Part shown: positions 15,442 to 23,673 of the stretch, in pieces | Layout: each line of letters starts with the position of its first letter | How positions within the stretch are numbered: the stretch's first letter is position 1 | Assembly: GCF_964273065.1 (NCBI RefSeq) | Contig: NZ_OZ186815.1 | Coordinates: 2,790,001-2,854,000 of the forward strand | Reading direction: 5' to 3' | DNA: 64,000 nt | From: Nocardiopsis dassonvillei_B | Lineage (GTDB): Bacteria > Actinomycetota > Actinomycetes > Streptosporangiales > Streptosporangiaceae | The notes under the pieces: generated by a model | Databases searched by the model: none | What the model saw: only the letters and a program-made list of their open reading frames with translations | What the model was told of the DNA's origin: nothing | Made by a program: the position numbers and the translations under genes

Positions 15442-16119
15442 ATGGCCAAGAGCGGCGGCACGGGACGGCGGAGCAGCGAGGAGACCCGGGAGAGGCTGGT
15501 CTCGGCGGCCGCGGAGACGCTCCGCGAGGAGGGCTACGCCGGGGCGTCGGCCCGGGCGATCGCCGCGCGGGCGGAGGCGAACTCGGCGCTGGTCTTCTAC
15601 CACTTCGGCGGCGTCGACCAGCTGCTGCTGGCCGCGCTGGACCGCTCCAGCGCCGAGCGGATGGCCATGTACCGGGAGCTCACCGCCCCGGCGCGCACCC
15701 TGGAGGAGCTGGTGGAGGCGGCCGTGCGCATCTACCGCACCGATCTGGAGCGCGGGTACATCACCGAGTTCTCCGAGCTGGTGGCCGCGGCGGTCACCAA
15801 ACCCGAGCTGCGCGACGAGATCCGCGACCGCGCCGAGCCGTGGATCGCGTTCATCGAGCAGGAGTGGGAGCGCGTGCTGGGCGGGTCCCCGCTGGCCCGG
15901 CTGCTGCCCGCCCGGGAGGTGGCCTACGGGGCGATCACGTTCTACCTGGGGGTCAACCTGTTCTCGGTGCTGGACGAGGACCACTCGCGCACCGAGGGGG
16001 TGTTCGAGCTGGCGGGGCGGCTGGCCCCGCGGGCCAAGCTGCTCACCCTGCGGCTGCCGCGCCGGGGGCGGGGGGCCGAGGAGCCCGCCGGGGACGCCGG
16101 GGACGAGGAGGCCCCGTGA
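15442..16119 (+). CDS. TetR family transcriptional regulator
   Basis: The 225-residue protein has the TetR helix-turn-helix (about residues 14-60; ETRERLVSAAAETLREEGYA, ASARAIAARAEANSALVFYHFGG), a ligand-binding C-terminal domain, and an acidic/arginine-rich tail (about 200-225). It is divergent from the two-gene membrane operon, with two palindromes in the 79-bp gap, so local repression and autoregulation are expected. The ligand cannot be read from sequence. Confidence 0.88.
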   Translation: MAKSGGTGRRSSEETRERLVSAAAETLREEGYAGASARAIAARAEANSALVFYHFGGVDQLLLAALDRSSAERMAMYRELTAPARTLEELVEAAVRIYRTDLERGYITEFSELVAAAVTKPELRDEIRDRAEPWIAFIEQEWERVLGGSPLARLLPAREVAYGAITFYLGVNLFSVLDEDHSRTEGVFELAGRLAPRAKLLTLRLPRRGRGAEEPAGDAGDEEAP

Positions 16120-16339
16120 CCCGTGGGGCCGTGCGGCCGGGCTCCCGTCCTCCGCGGCCGCGGTCCGGCCGGGGCGCCACGGTGGACCGGCGCCCGGCCC
16201 ACGGGTCGAGGGCGGACGCCGAGGCGCCCCGGAGAACCGGATCGTCCCCGGGGACGAGGGCACAGATCATCCACAAGGCCGAGGCCGGCGCCACCGGGAA
16301 ACCGTAGGGTGGTGCCCGTAGCCGAGCACGGGAGGGCCC

Positions 16340-16837
16340 ATGACGCACGGCATCGACGACATCGACGTGGCACCGGGGATCGTGTTCCCCGACACCTCCG
16401 ACGGACGCACCCACGTGGCGGGCGCGATCATCGCCGCCCCGGACGGGCGGATCTTCGCCCAGCGGCGGTCCCCGGACCGCAAGGTGTTCCCGCACTGCTG
16501 GGACATCGTCGGCGGGCACGTCGAGCCCGGTGAGACCATGCTGGCCGGCCTGGTCCGCGAGGTGGAGGAGGAGACCGGCTGGCGGCTGCGCCGGGTGGAG
16601 GCCGAGCTGTTCCGCATCGACTGGGACCCGGGCGACGGGGTCACCCGGCACGAGGTGGACTACCTGGTGCGGGTGGACGGCGACCTGGACGCGCCACGCC
16701 TGGAGGTCGGCAAGCACACCGAGTTCATGTGGGTGGACGAGGAGAGGCTTCCGCTGCTGCGCGACGCCCGCGACCCGGGCGACTACTTCATCACCGACAT
16801 CGTCAAACTCGGCCTGGACGCCGCCCGACCAGAGTGA
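16340..16837 (+). CDS. NUDIX hydrolase
   Basis: The 165-residue protein has a complete NUDIX box at about 58-80 (GGHVEPGETMLAGLVREV, then EEETG), with all metal-binding glutamates in place. A strong ribosome binding site (GGGAGG) precedes the ATG. It should hydrolyse a nucleoside diphosphate linked to another moiety; the substrate is not predictable. An IPP-isomerase-like QRRSPDRKVFPHCWDIVGGH segment means it resembles the NUDIX subgroup related to IDI and YfcD. It appears monocistronic. Confidence 0.85.
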   Translation: MTHGIDDIDVAPGIVFPDTSDGRTHVAGAIIAAPDGRIFAQRRSPDRKVFPHCWDIVGGHVEPGETMLAGLVREVEEETGWRLRRVEAELFRIDWDPGDGVTRHEVDYLVRVDGDLDAPRLEVGKHTEFMWVDEERLPLLRDARDPGDYFITDIVKLGLDAARPE

Positions 16838-16984
16838 CCCGCGGCCCTTCCCGGGCCGGACCCACGCCGAGGCGGACGGGGCCGCGCCATCCGAACGGAA
16901 TGATCCGCGGCCCCGGCCGGAGCGGACCCGCTCCACGGCAGGCCGGGTCACGCCGCCCGGAACCGTGCCCGCCCCCGGGCGGGG
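16838..16984. other. Convergent intergenic region
   Basis: 147 bp between the NUDIX stop and the leftward DUF3592-like stop. It is rich in GCGGCCC/GGGCCGC-type repeats that could form termination hairpins, but I see no single dominant stem. Confidence 0.3.
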
Positions 16985-18055
16985 TCACTCGGCGATCCGC
17001 ACGTCGGTGGGGTCCTCGGGATCCCACTCCACGGGGACACCGCCCCGGACGTAGCGGCCCGGGACCTCCTCGACGTAGGACAGGCCGTCGGCCTCGTACC
17101 TGAGGGTGAGATAGCTGGCGCACCCGCCCCGGCCCCGCGCCTCACAGCGCACGTCGACGACCTCGGCGGTGCCCGCCTCCCTGTGCTCCGGGCGGCCGAT
17201 CCATGGAGCGGCGACGCCCCAGACCATCGCGGCCGCGAACACCGCCAGCGCCGGGAGCCAGAACCAGCCGGGGCTCAGCAGGCGGAACGGCCGCGGCGGC
17301 CGTGGAGCGGGTACGCGTTCGGCCCACCGGTATGCGGCGCGGACCGCCACCGTCCCGGCCCCGACCACGCACACCGTCGCGGGCACCAGCGGGATGAGCC
17401 CCTCGGGGGCGACGGCCAGGCCGGACACGTCGCCCAGCGCCACGGGGAGCGCGGTGAGGGCCGCGGCCATCGCGAGCAGCGCGGCCGCCCCCAGCGCCGG
17501 GCGGATCGGGGCGCGGCGGTTCCAGCCGCCCGGGTCGGGGCCCTTGACGTGGGTCTTCGCCCGCCGCCAGGCCCAACCGCCGCGGATGCCCGTGGGCGCC
17601 CACCGGGCGTGCACGGCACCCGCGGCCGCGAACGCGGGCAGGAGCGCCCACCAGGGGGCCCACCGGTGGTCGGCCAGCGCCACCGCGTCGGGGCGGTCCG
17701 CCAGATGGCGGGCCGCGACCTCGCGGGGGTCGCCGTGCCGGTACCCGCCGTGGGCGACGGCGGTGACCTCCTCCCCCTCGGCGGTGGTGAAGGCGACCAC
17801 GGGGTCGCCGTGGCGGACCTCCACGACGGTCGCGGCGACGGTGCGGCCGTGGTACTCGAACGCCGTCCGGCGGACGAGTTCGGCGGCGGCGAGGTACACG
17901 GCGCAGCCGAGCAGCCCGCCCAGGGCCACGACGGCCGCGAAGGCGAGGAAGGGGTGCGCCCGGGGGCCGCGCGGATGCCACATGGGCAGGCCGCGCTCCC
18001 GCTTGAGGCGTTCGAGGAAGGCGACCAGTACCTCCCGGTCCGGGTCCGCGGTCAC
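16985..18055 (-). CDS. DUF3592-like membrane protein, paralogue type A (copy 2)
   Basis: The 356-residue protein starts at a GTG overlapping the upstream stop. It has about five hydrophobic spans and two DUF3592-like soluble segments. One sits near residues 80-130 (TVAATVVEVRHGDPVVAFTT, then GYRHGDPREVAARHL). The other is at the C-terminus (TAEVVDVRCEARG, YLTLRYEADGLSYVEE, WDPEDPTDVRI). It is one of six adjacent paralogues and closest to the 19102-20160 gene. The function is unknown; DUF3592 proteins are typically small membrane proteins with an extracytoplasmic beta domain. Confidence 0.6.
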   Translation of the reverse strand: MTADPDREVLVAFLERLKRERGLPMWHPRGPRAHPFLAFAAVVALGGLLGCAVYLAAAELVRRTAFEYHGRTVAATVVEVRHGDPVVAFTTAEGEEVTAVAHGGYRHGDPREVAARHLADRPDAVALADHRWAPWWALLPAFAAAGAVHARWAPTGIRGGWAWRRAKTHVKGPDPGGWNRRAPIRPALGAAALLAMAAALTALPVALGDVSGLAVAPEGLIPLVPATVCVVGAGTVAVRAAYRWAERVPAPRPPRPFRLLSPGWFWLPALAVFAAAMVWGVAAPWIGRPEHREAGTAEVVDVRCEARGRGGCASYLTLRYEADGLSYVEEVPGRYVRGGVPVEWDPEDPTDVRIAE

Positions 18056-19095
18056 CGTGCCCACCTCACGAATTCGGGCCGGGCCGCCGACCACTCCACC
18101 TCGGCGAAGCGCTCGGAGCGCAGCCGCTCCGCGTCCTCGCAGGAGACGCCGACGCCGGTCCGGTAGGGCAGGTCGGCGACCGTGTAGTACAGCTCGGCCT
18201 CGGCCCGGCAGCCGCCGCGCACGTCCCGCTCACGGACCTCGGCCACCAGGGCCGTCCCGGACCCGGTGGCGGCCATGGCCCGGTGCTCCCGGTACAGGCT
18301 CCACGCCCACCCGCCCGCCGCTCCCGCCCCGGCCAGGAGCAGGGCGCCGACCAGGAGCGCCGACGAGACCCGCGCGGGAAGGGTGCGCACGGGGTCGGGG
18401 ACCGTGCGGACGGGGGCGCGGTCGGCGTAGTGCAGCAGGGCCCGCACCGCCAGGAGGACCCCGGCAGGCAGCAGCAGCCAGGCGGCGGTGAACAGTGCGA
18501 ACGCACCCAGGTCCGGGGAGTCCGGACCTGCCGCGCTCCGGAGCAGGCCCCACCCGGCGAACAGGGTTCCGGCCGCGGTGCACAGGGCGCCGGGGACCGC
18601 CCGTGCCAGGACCGGCCGCCACAGCGCGGCGCCCCGGTCCCGGTCGGACCGGCGGTGGCGGCGACGGCGGCTCGGGGCGGGGCGGCGACGGCGCCCGTTC
18701 CAGGCGGCGCGCAGCCCGGCGGGACCCCAGAGCGCGGGGACGGCGAGGCAGATGAGGACGGCGAGCACGACGAACGGCCACGGTGAGAAGTGGCCGTCCA
18801 GCGCCGCCGCCTCGGGCAGGAGGGGGACGTGCCGCACGGTCACGTCCAGCGGATCCCCCGGGGTGTGCGCGCCGTGGGCGAGCGCCTCCACGGGCTCGGG
18901 CCCGCCGGCGTCCACCAGCACCACCGGCGTCCCGTCATGGACGGCCGTGATGCGCGCGGGCGCGGGGACGAACGCGAACCAGCGCACCACCCAGGGCGCG
19001 GCCCATGCCGTGAGCAGGCCGGGCAGCAGGGCCGCCAGGGGCGTCCACAGCAGCCAGGACCGGTCGGGACGCGGGCTCGGGGGTCGGCGCTTCAC
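18052..19095 (-). CDS. DUF3592-like membrane protein, paralogue type B (copy 2)
   Basis: The 347-residue protein has the same two-soluble-domain, multi-span layout as its neighbours but a distinct signature: VRWFAFVPAPARITAVHDGTPVV, AHGAHTPGDPLDVTVRHVP, and a C-terminal ELYYTVADLPYRTGVGVSCEDAE ending in EFVRWAR. It matches the 20157-21269 gene best. The arginine-rich loop (about 133-155) should be cytoplasmic. It overlaps the type A gene downstream by 4 bp, and the type A paralogue upstream stops 6 bp before its start. No function is known. Confidence 0.6.
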   Translation of the reverse strand: MKRRPPSPRPDRSWLLWTPLAALLPGLLTAWAAPWVVRWFAFVPAPARITAVHDGTPVVLVDAGGPEPVEALAHGAHTPGDPLDVTVRHVPLLPEAAALDGHFSPWPFVVLAVLICLAVPALWGPAGLRAAWNGRRRRPAPSRRRRHRRSDRDRGAALWRPVLARAVPGALCTAAGTLFAGWGLLRSAAGPDSPDLGAFALFTAAWLLLPAGVLLAVRALLHYADRAPVRTVPDPVRTLPARVSSALLVGALLLAGAGAAGGWAWSLYREHRAMAATGSGTALVAEVRERDVRGGCRAEAELYYTVADLPYRTGVGVSCEDAERLRSERFAEVEWSAARPEFVRWAR

Positions 19096-19101
19096 GGTCC
19101 C

Positions 19102-20160
19102 TCATCTCAACCGGACGTTGCCGGGATCGTCGGCATCCCAGACGACACCGACGGTGTCGTCCTCCAACAGCCCCTCACCCAGGGCACGGCCCGCGCCGAC
19201 ACTGCGGTAGTGGGTGAGGCCGTCCACCTCGTAGCGGATGTCCAGCCGGAACCCACTGCCCCGGGAACCGGCGTCCAGCACCTCCGCGGTACCCGGCACG
19301 GGGTCGGCCATGGGCTCGGGGTACTCCGACCAGGCCACCGCGACGAGGGCGGCGGCCGTGAACAGCACCAGGAGCGCCCGGGCGCTGCCCACGGGCAGCA
19401 GCCGGAAGGGGCGGGGGAAGCGTCCGACCGGACGGTCCTCGGCGTAGCGGTGAACGACCCGGATCAGCGCGACCAGGGCACAGAACAGGAGCACGGGCAC
19501 CGGAAGGAGCAGCCGGTGCGCCTCCTCGACCAGGAGCTCCGTGCGGTCCACCGACAGCACGGCCACCACGGGGACGGCCGCGAGCACGGTCAGGACGACG
19601 GCGGCGGCCGCCAGCGGGACAAGGCGACGGGGGCGTCGCGCCGGGCCCTGCACATGGACCCGGAACCGGCGCACGAACCAGCCGGCACGCAGGCCCGACC
19701 GGTGGTGGAGCGAGAACAGCACCGCCGGAAAGGCGAGGAGGAGCAGCGCAAGCGCTCCTCCGAACCCCGGCTCGTGGTCGGCGACCTGCGCGAGGGCGGG
19801 GTCGTCGGCAAGGTGGAGAACGGTGACGGCATGCTCGGGGTGGGGGCGGTACTCGCCGTCGGCCCAGGTGACCACGGAGTTCCCCGTAGGGGTCGTGAAC
19901 TCGACCTTCACGCGACCGTCGGCGGTCTCCAACGCGGTGGCCCGCACCGGAACGCCCTCTGCGGCGAAGACGGCGCGCTGGAGCGCGTCCCCGGCCGAGA
20001 AGACGAGCACCGCCCCGCACACCAGACCGAGGCCCAGTACCAGCGGCACGACCAGGGCGAGGAAGGCCCAGCCGCTCATGGGACTGTCGGTTCTACGGAC
20101 GCGGTGCTCGGGCAGGAGCCGTTCGAGGAGGTCCACATGCGCCTGACCGGGTGCGTTCAC
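19102..20160 (-). CDS. DUF3592-like membrane protein, paralogue type A (copy 1)
   Basis: The 352-residue product begins at a GTG overlapping the upstream stop (GTGA). Key segments are RATALETADGRVKVEFTTPT, ADGEYRPHPEHAVTVLHLADD, and the C-terminal RLDIRYEVDGLTHYRSV with WDADDPGNVRLR. This last ending is shared with the 16985-18055 gene, marking both as type A. About five hydrophobic spans. It forms a pair with the type B gene upstream, and the pair is duplicated downstream. Confidence 0.6.
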   Translation of the reverse strand: MNAPGQAHVDLLERLLPEHRVRRTDSPMSGWAFLALVVPLVLGLGLVCGAVLVFSAGDALQRAVFAAEGVPVRATALETADGRVKVEFTTPTGNSVVTWADGEYRPHPEHAVTVLHLADDPALAQVADHEPGFGGALALLLLAFPAVLFSLHHRSGLRAGWFVRRFRVHVQGPARRPRRLVPLAAAAVVLTVLAAVPVVAVLSVDRTELLVEEAHRLLLPVPVLLFCALVALIRVVHRYAEDRPVGRFPRPFRLLPVGSARALLVLFTAAALVAVAWSEYPEPMADPVPGTAEVLDAGSRGSGFRLDIRYEVDGLTHYRSVGAGRALGEGLLEDDTVGVVWDADDPGNVRLR

Positions 20161-21269
20161 GGAACCCACCGCACGTGTTCGGGGGCGGCGGCGGACCACC
20201 GCACACTGATCTCGCCCACCGCCTCCAGCACCGGCAGGTCCTCGCACCCCACTTCCAGGGTCGTCCGGTAGGGAAGCTCCGCGACCGTGTACTCCGCCAG
20301 CGCCCGGCCCAAGCACTCCCCGCTACGGGACTCGGCGGTCCAGACGGCGGTCACCTCGGCGGTACCCGTCTCGGCCGGAGCGGCGGGCGGCCGCACCCCC
20401 ACGAGCGCGACGACTCCGCCCACGAGCCCGATGACCAGCGCGGCAGCCCGGAGTACCAGCACGACCCCGCGCGGGAGCACCCGGACGCGTGCCGGAGGGC
20501 GGACCCTCACCGGTGCGCGTTCCGCGTACCGGTACAGGGCGTGGACCGCGAGTAGGGCACCGGCGGGGACCAGCAACCAGGCGAGGCAGACCAGCAGGAG
20601 GGGACCCGTGACCGCCCACCCCGTGGAAACGCCGCCGAGAGCACTCCCGAACACCCCCGCTGCCACACCGGCGGTCAGGCACGCAGCGGCCCCGCCCGCA
20701 CGCAGCGAGACCGGGACCAGGAGCTCGGCGCCCTGAACCCGCCCGCGGCGGGGATGAGCCCGCCGTCTGCGCAGCCATGAGGCGCGCAGGCCTTTCGGAG
20801 CCCACACCGCCAGAACGGCCAGGCAGAGCAGGACCGCCAGGGCGACGAGGAACCCCAGCGGGACATGGTCCCCCATGACCGAGGCCTCGGGCACGAACGG
20901 GGGGTGCCGAACGGAGACCTCCAGGGGCTCACCCGGTGTGTGGGAGCCGTGGGCCACGACCCGGAGGGGCTCCCCGGAGCCGCCGTCGACCACCACGACC
21001 GGGTTCCCCTCCTCCACGGCCACGATCCGGCCCGGCTGCGGCACCACGGCGAACCAGCGTCCGACCCACGGGGTGAAGGCGAACGTCAGGGTGCCCAGGA
21101 CCGCCGCGAACCCGAGTGCGTAGGCCCCGAGGGTCAGAGCCTCCCGAAACGACAGCAGCTTCCGCAGCTCACCGGCCTGCGCCCGCAGGACCTCGCGGGC
21201 CGGGCGCGATGGCGGCTCCGGGCGGGGGCCGCCGGATCCTCCTCGGGGGCGCTTGCGCCTTCGGCTCAC
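20157..21269 (-). CDS. DUF3592-like membrane protein, paralogue type B (copy 1)
   Basis: The 370-residue product has an arginine/proline-rich cytoplasmic N-terminus (residues 1-40), then the type B signature WVGRWFAVVPQPGRIVAV, AHGSHTPGEPLEVSVRHPP and a C-terminal AEYTVAELPYRTTLEVGCED ending in EHVRWVP. It is most like the 18052-19095 gene. Its ATG overlaps the stop of the type C gene upstream by 4 bp, so all five genes from 22348 to 16985 can be one transcript. Confidence 0.6.
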   Translation of the reverse strand: MSRRRKRPRGGSGGPRPEPPSRPAREVLRAQAGELRKLLSFREALTLGAYALGFAAVLGTLTFAFTPWVGRWFAVVPQPGRIVAVEEGNPVVVVDGGSGEPLRVVAHGSHTPGEPLEVSVRHPPFVPEASVMGDHVPLGFLVALAVLLCLAVLAVWAPKGLRASWLRRRRAHPRRGRVQGAELLVPVSLRAGGAAACLTAGVAAGVFGSALGGVSTGWAVTGPLLLVCLAWLLVPAGALLAVHALYRYAERAPVRVRPPARVRVLPRGVVLVLRAAALVIGLVGGVVALVGVRPPAAPAETGTAEVTAVWTAESRSGECLGRALAEYTVAELPYRTTLEVGCEDLPVLEAVGEISVRWSAAAPEHVRWVP

Positions 21270-22348
21270 GGGGCGCCCTCGACCCGGACGAGGCTCGGGT
21301 CGTCGGCGTCCCAGGCCACCAGGGCCTCGTCGCCGGGGGCGAAGTCGAAACCCACGTCGTCCGTGGTCTGGGTGTAGCGCAGCCCGTCGACCTCGTACTC
21401 CAGCGCGACCAGGTCACGGCAGCCCCGGGCGTTGCCGACCACGTCACCGCAGCCGGCGGCGAGCACCGTCGCGGTGCCCTCCTCGGGGGTCTCCACGTCG
21501 GTCGCCGTGGACACGAACACCAGCAGGATGATCGGCGCCGTGCAGGCCGCTCCGAGGAGCGCCATGTAGAAACCGCTCCGGAACAGCCGGGGCGGGACCG
21601 GCTCGCGCCCGGCGGGGACGCGCTCCAGGTAACGCAGCCGACCCTGGAAGAGCATGTCGAGGCCGGGCGGGAGCAGCGCCGAGCCGACCACACCGAGCAC
21701 GGGGAACAGCTGACCGTCGTCCCAGGTGTCGAACCCGTACAGGGAAGTCGCGATAAGGACCAGGGCGCAGACCGTGAAGACGGTCCCGGAGACCGCCCAG
21801 AGGACCACCGGCGGGCTGAACGCCCCCTCCGGCGCGCGGCCGCGCTCCCGTGCTCGGACCCGGGCCCGGTAGGCCTGGGCGCGCGGCCCGTTCGGGTGCC
21901 GCAGCAAGAGGAACACGGCGACCGGCACGAGGGGGACCGCGAAGAGGAGCGGGGGCACCCACAGGGCATCACCGACCATCGCCTCCCAGGGGTCTTCGGG
22001 CAGGTAGCGGACCGTGACGTCGAGGGGGTCGCCGTGCCGGTACTCGCCCCGCGCGATGGCGGTGACCTCGGTCCCGTCGGCGGCGGTGAACGCGACCACG
22101 GGCCGCCCCCGGTCGATCTCGACGACGGTGCCGGGGGCGGTCGCCGATGCGGTCTCGTAGTCCAGGCGGGTGAGCACGTCCCCGATGCCGAGGGCGGAGA
22201 GGAGCACGACCGCGAAGCCGAGGAAGGGCATGAAGATGAAGATCCGGGCGATCGTCGCACCCGGCTTGGGGGCCTCGTCCACGGGGGTCGGGTGGGGGTT
22301 CAGGGGTCGCCTCCTCGTCCGCGCGGTCGGAAGCAGGGGGTGGTGCAT
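21266..22348 (-). CDS. DUF3592-like membrane protein, paralogue type C (copy 2)
   Basis: A 360-residue product when started at the ATG at 22346-22348, which has AAAAGGA 8 bases upstream. An in-frame ATG at 22366 would add MKRTKR but lies directly beside a probable ECF-type promoter element (CGTC at 22368-22371), so I prefer the downstream start. The signature is SATAPGTVVEIDRGRPVVAF, GEYRHGDPLDVTVRYLPEDP, and a C-terminal LAAGCGDVVGNARGCRDLVA, LEYEVDGLRYTQT and WDADDPSLVRVEGAP. The paired cysteines in AGCGD...RGC are conserved in the next paralogue. Confidence 0.6.
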   Translation of the reverse strand: MHHPLLPTARTRRRPLNPHPTPVDEAPKPGATIARIFIFMPFLGFAVVLLSALGIGDVLTRLDYETASATAPGTVVEIDRGRPVVAFTAADGTEVTAIARGEYRHGDPLDVTVRYLPEDPWEAMVGDALWVPPLLFAVPLVPVAVFLLLRHPNGPRAQAYRARVRARERGRAPEGAFSPPVVLWAVSGTVFTVCALVLIATSLYGFDTWDDGQLFPVLGVVGSALLPPGLDMLFQGRLRYLERVPAGREPVPPRLFRSGFYMALLGAACTAPIILLVFVSTATDVETPEEGTATVLAAGCGDVVGNARGCRDLVALEYEVDGLRYTQTTDDVGFDFAPGDEALVAWDADDPSLVRVEGAP

Positions 22349-22355
22349 CCGTTTC

Positions 22356-22401
22356 GTCCTTTTCATGGACGCACCGGTGATCGGAACGGTTTCCCTCCCG
22401 T
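22356..22401 (-). promoter_or_regulatory. Conserved ECF-type promoter, copy 2
   Basis: A 46-nt sequence that recurs at 23610-23655 with about five mismatches. On the leftward strand it reads GGAAAC (22394-22389), 17 nt, then CGTC (22371-22368), a spacing and base pattern resembling actinobacterial ECF sigma promoters. It sits just ahead of the type C gene. Which sigma factor is used is unknown. Confidence 0.5.
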
Positions 22402-22517
22402 TCAGGAAACCCCTGGGGCCACAGGGGTACCGCTCCCGCCGACCGGCGGCCGGACCCCGGAAGCGAGGAACCAGGACCGGCGGCCGGTGCGGCGCTGTCC
22501 GCCCCCGCTCCCCCGGA

Positions 22518-23573
22518 TCACAGCGGGCCCTCCAGCAGGACCAGGCTCGGGTCCTCGGCGTCCCAGACCACGCGCACCTCCTCGCCGGGTTCCAGGTCCA
22601 GGCCCAGCATGTCGGCGGTAGCGGTGTGGGGGAGGCCGTCGACCTCGTAGGCGAGCGCCACCCTGTCCTCGCAGCCGCGGCCGTTGCCGATGGTGTCGCC
22701 GCAGCCCGCGGCGACCACCGTCGCGGTGCCCTCCTCGGGGTCGTCGACCTCCCCTTCCGCGAAGGCCCAGGCCACGAGCAGCGCCAGCGGGACCACGAGG
22801 AAGGCCAGGCCGATCATGACCGCGTACGCCTCCGTGCTCCAGAGCCTGGGAGGAGCCGGAACCGGGCGGGAGGGCCCGCGCTCCAACCGGAGCAGCCTCC
22901 CCCGGAACAGCAGGTCCACCCCGGGCGGGAGCAGGGCGGCGCCGACCACCGCCAGTGCGGGGAAGAGGTCGAAGGACCGCCAGGACTCGAAGGCGGCCAG
23001 CGATACGACGACCAGCGCCGCCCCGCCGGCGGTGAGGAGCGCGCCCGAAACGAGGAGGAGGGTGGGGCCGGGGGTCCGCTCCGCCGGTTCGGCGCCTGCA
23101 AGACCCCGCAGCCGGGCCCGGTACAGGGCCGCTCGGGGACCGTGCGGATGGCGTACCACCAGCAGCACGAGGAGCGGGACCAGCGGGAGGAAGAACAGGA
23201 TCGGCGGAATCCAGGAGGAGCCGTCCAGCATGGCCTCGGTCGGCCGCTCGGGGAGGTAGCGGACCGTGACGTCTACGGGGTCTCCGCGACGGTGGTCGCC
23301 GCGGACCTCGGTGGTGACCTCGGTCCCGTCCTCCGTGATGAAGGCGACGACGGGCCGCCCCTCACGGATCTCCTGGACGGTGCCGGGAGCGGTCGCGGAA
23401 CCGGTGGCGTAGTGGAGGCGCGCGACGGCATCCCCCACCCCGGAGGACAGGATGAGGGCCGCCAGCAGGCCGAGGAAGGGCAGGACGACACAGGTCCTGA
23501 ACAGCGAACGCCACCGGGGGCGACCGCCGCGGTGCTCATCGGATCGTCCCTGTGCGCTGGGGGAACGGGTCAC
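22518..23573 (-). CDS. DUF3592-like membrane protein, paralogue type C (copy 1)
   Basis: The 351-residue product starts at GTG 23573, which has GGAAGGAG upstream. It parallels the 21266-22348 gene throughout: SATAPGTVQEIREGRPVVAF, RGDHRRGDPVDVTVRYLPERP, ACGDTIGNGRGCEDRVA-like segment, WDAEDPSLVLLEGPL. A 16-codon frame beginning MKRTKRASMC (23620-23570) precedes it and overlaps its start by 4 bp, so it could be a leader peptide or simply a relic of the paralogue's longer N-terminus. About five hydrophobic spans; function unknown. Confidence 0.6.
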   Translation of the reverse strand: MTRSPSAQGRSDEHRGGRPRWRSLFRTCVVLPFLGLLAALILSSGVGDAVARLHYATGSATAPGTVQEIREGRPVVAFITEDGTEVTTEVRGDHRRGDPVDVTVRYLPERPTEAMLDGSSWIPPILFFLPLVPLLVLLVVRHPHGPRAALYRARLRGLAGAEPAERTPGPTLLLVSGALLTAGGAALVVVSLAAFESWRSFDLFPALAVVGAALLPPGVDLLFRGRLLRLERGPSRPVPAPPRLWSTEAYAVMIGLAFLVVPLALLVAWAFAEGEVDDPEEGTATVVAAGCGDTIGNGRGCEDRVALAYEVDGLPHTATADMLGLDLEPGEEVRVVWDAEDPSLVLLEGPL

Positions 23574-23609
23574 CCGGGCTCCTTCCGAGAACACATCGAC
23601 GCCCTTTTT

Positions 23610-23655
23610 GTCCTTTTCATGGACGCGCCGGGGGCCGGAACGGTTTCCTTCCCGT
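23610..23655 (-). promoter_or_regulatory. Conserved ECF-type promoter, copy 1
   Basis: Counterpart of 22356-22401. On the leftward strand GGAAAC (23648-23643), 17 nt, CGTC (23625-23622), followed at once by the ATGAAAAGGAC sequence shared by both paralogues. Conservation of this block, while nearby non-coding sequence differs, argues that it is functional. Confidence 0.5.
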
Positions 23656-23673
23656 CGGGTGGCCCGCGCCGCC

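Noticed and set aside
8434..16119. Possible secondary-metabolite cluster (desaturase, ICMT-like protein, TetR)
   Set aside because: No synthase, carrier protein or core biosynthetic enzyme is present; the genes look like separate small units.
16340..16837. NUDIX gene considered as isopentenyl-diphosphate isomerase
   Set aside because: The NUDIX box is the canonical hydrolase form with REVEEE, and the IDI-specific Cys and downstream Glu motifs were not found.
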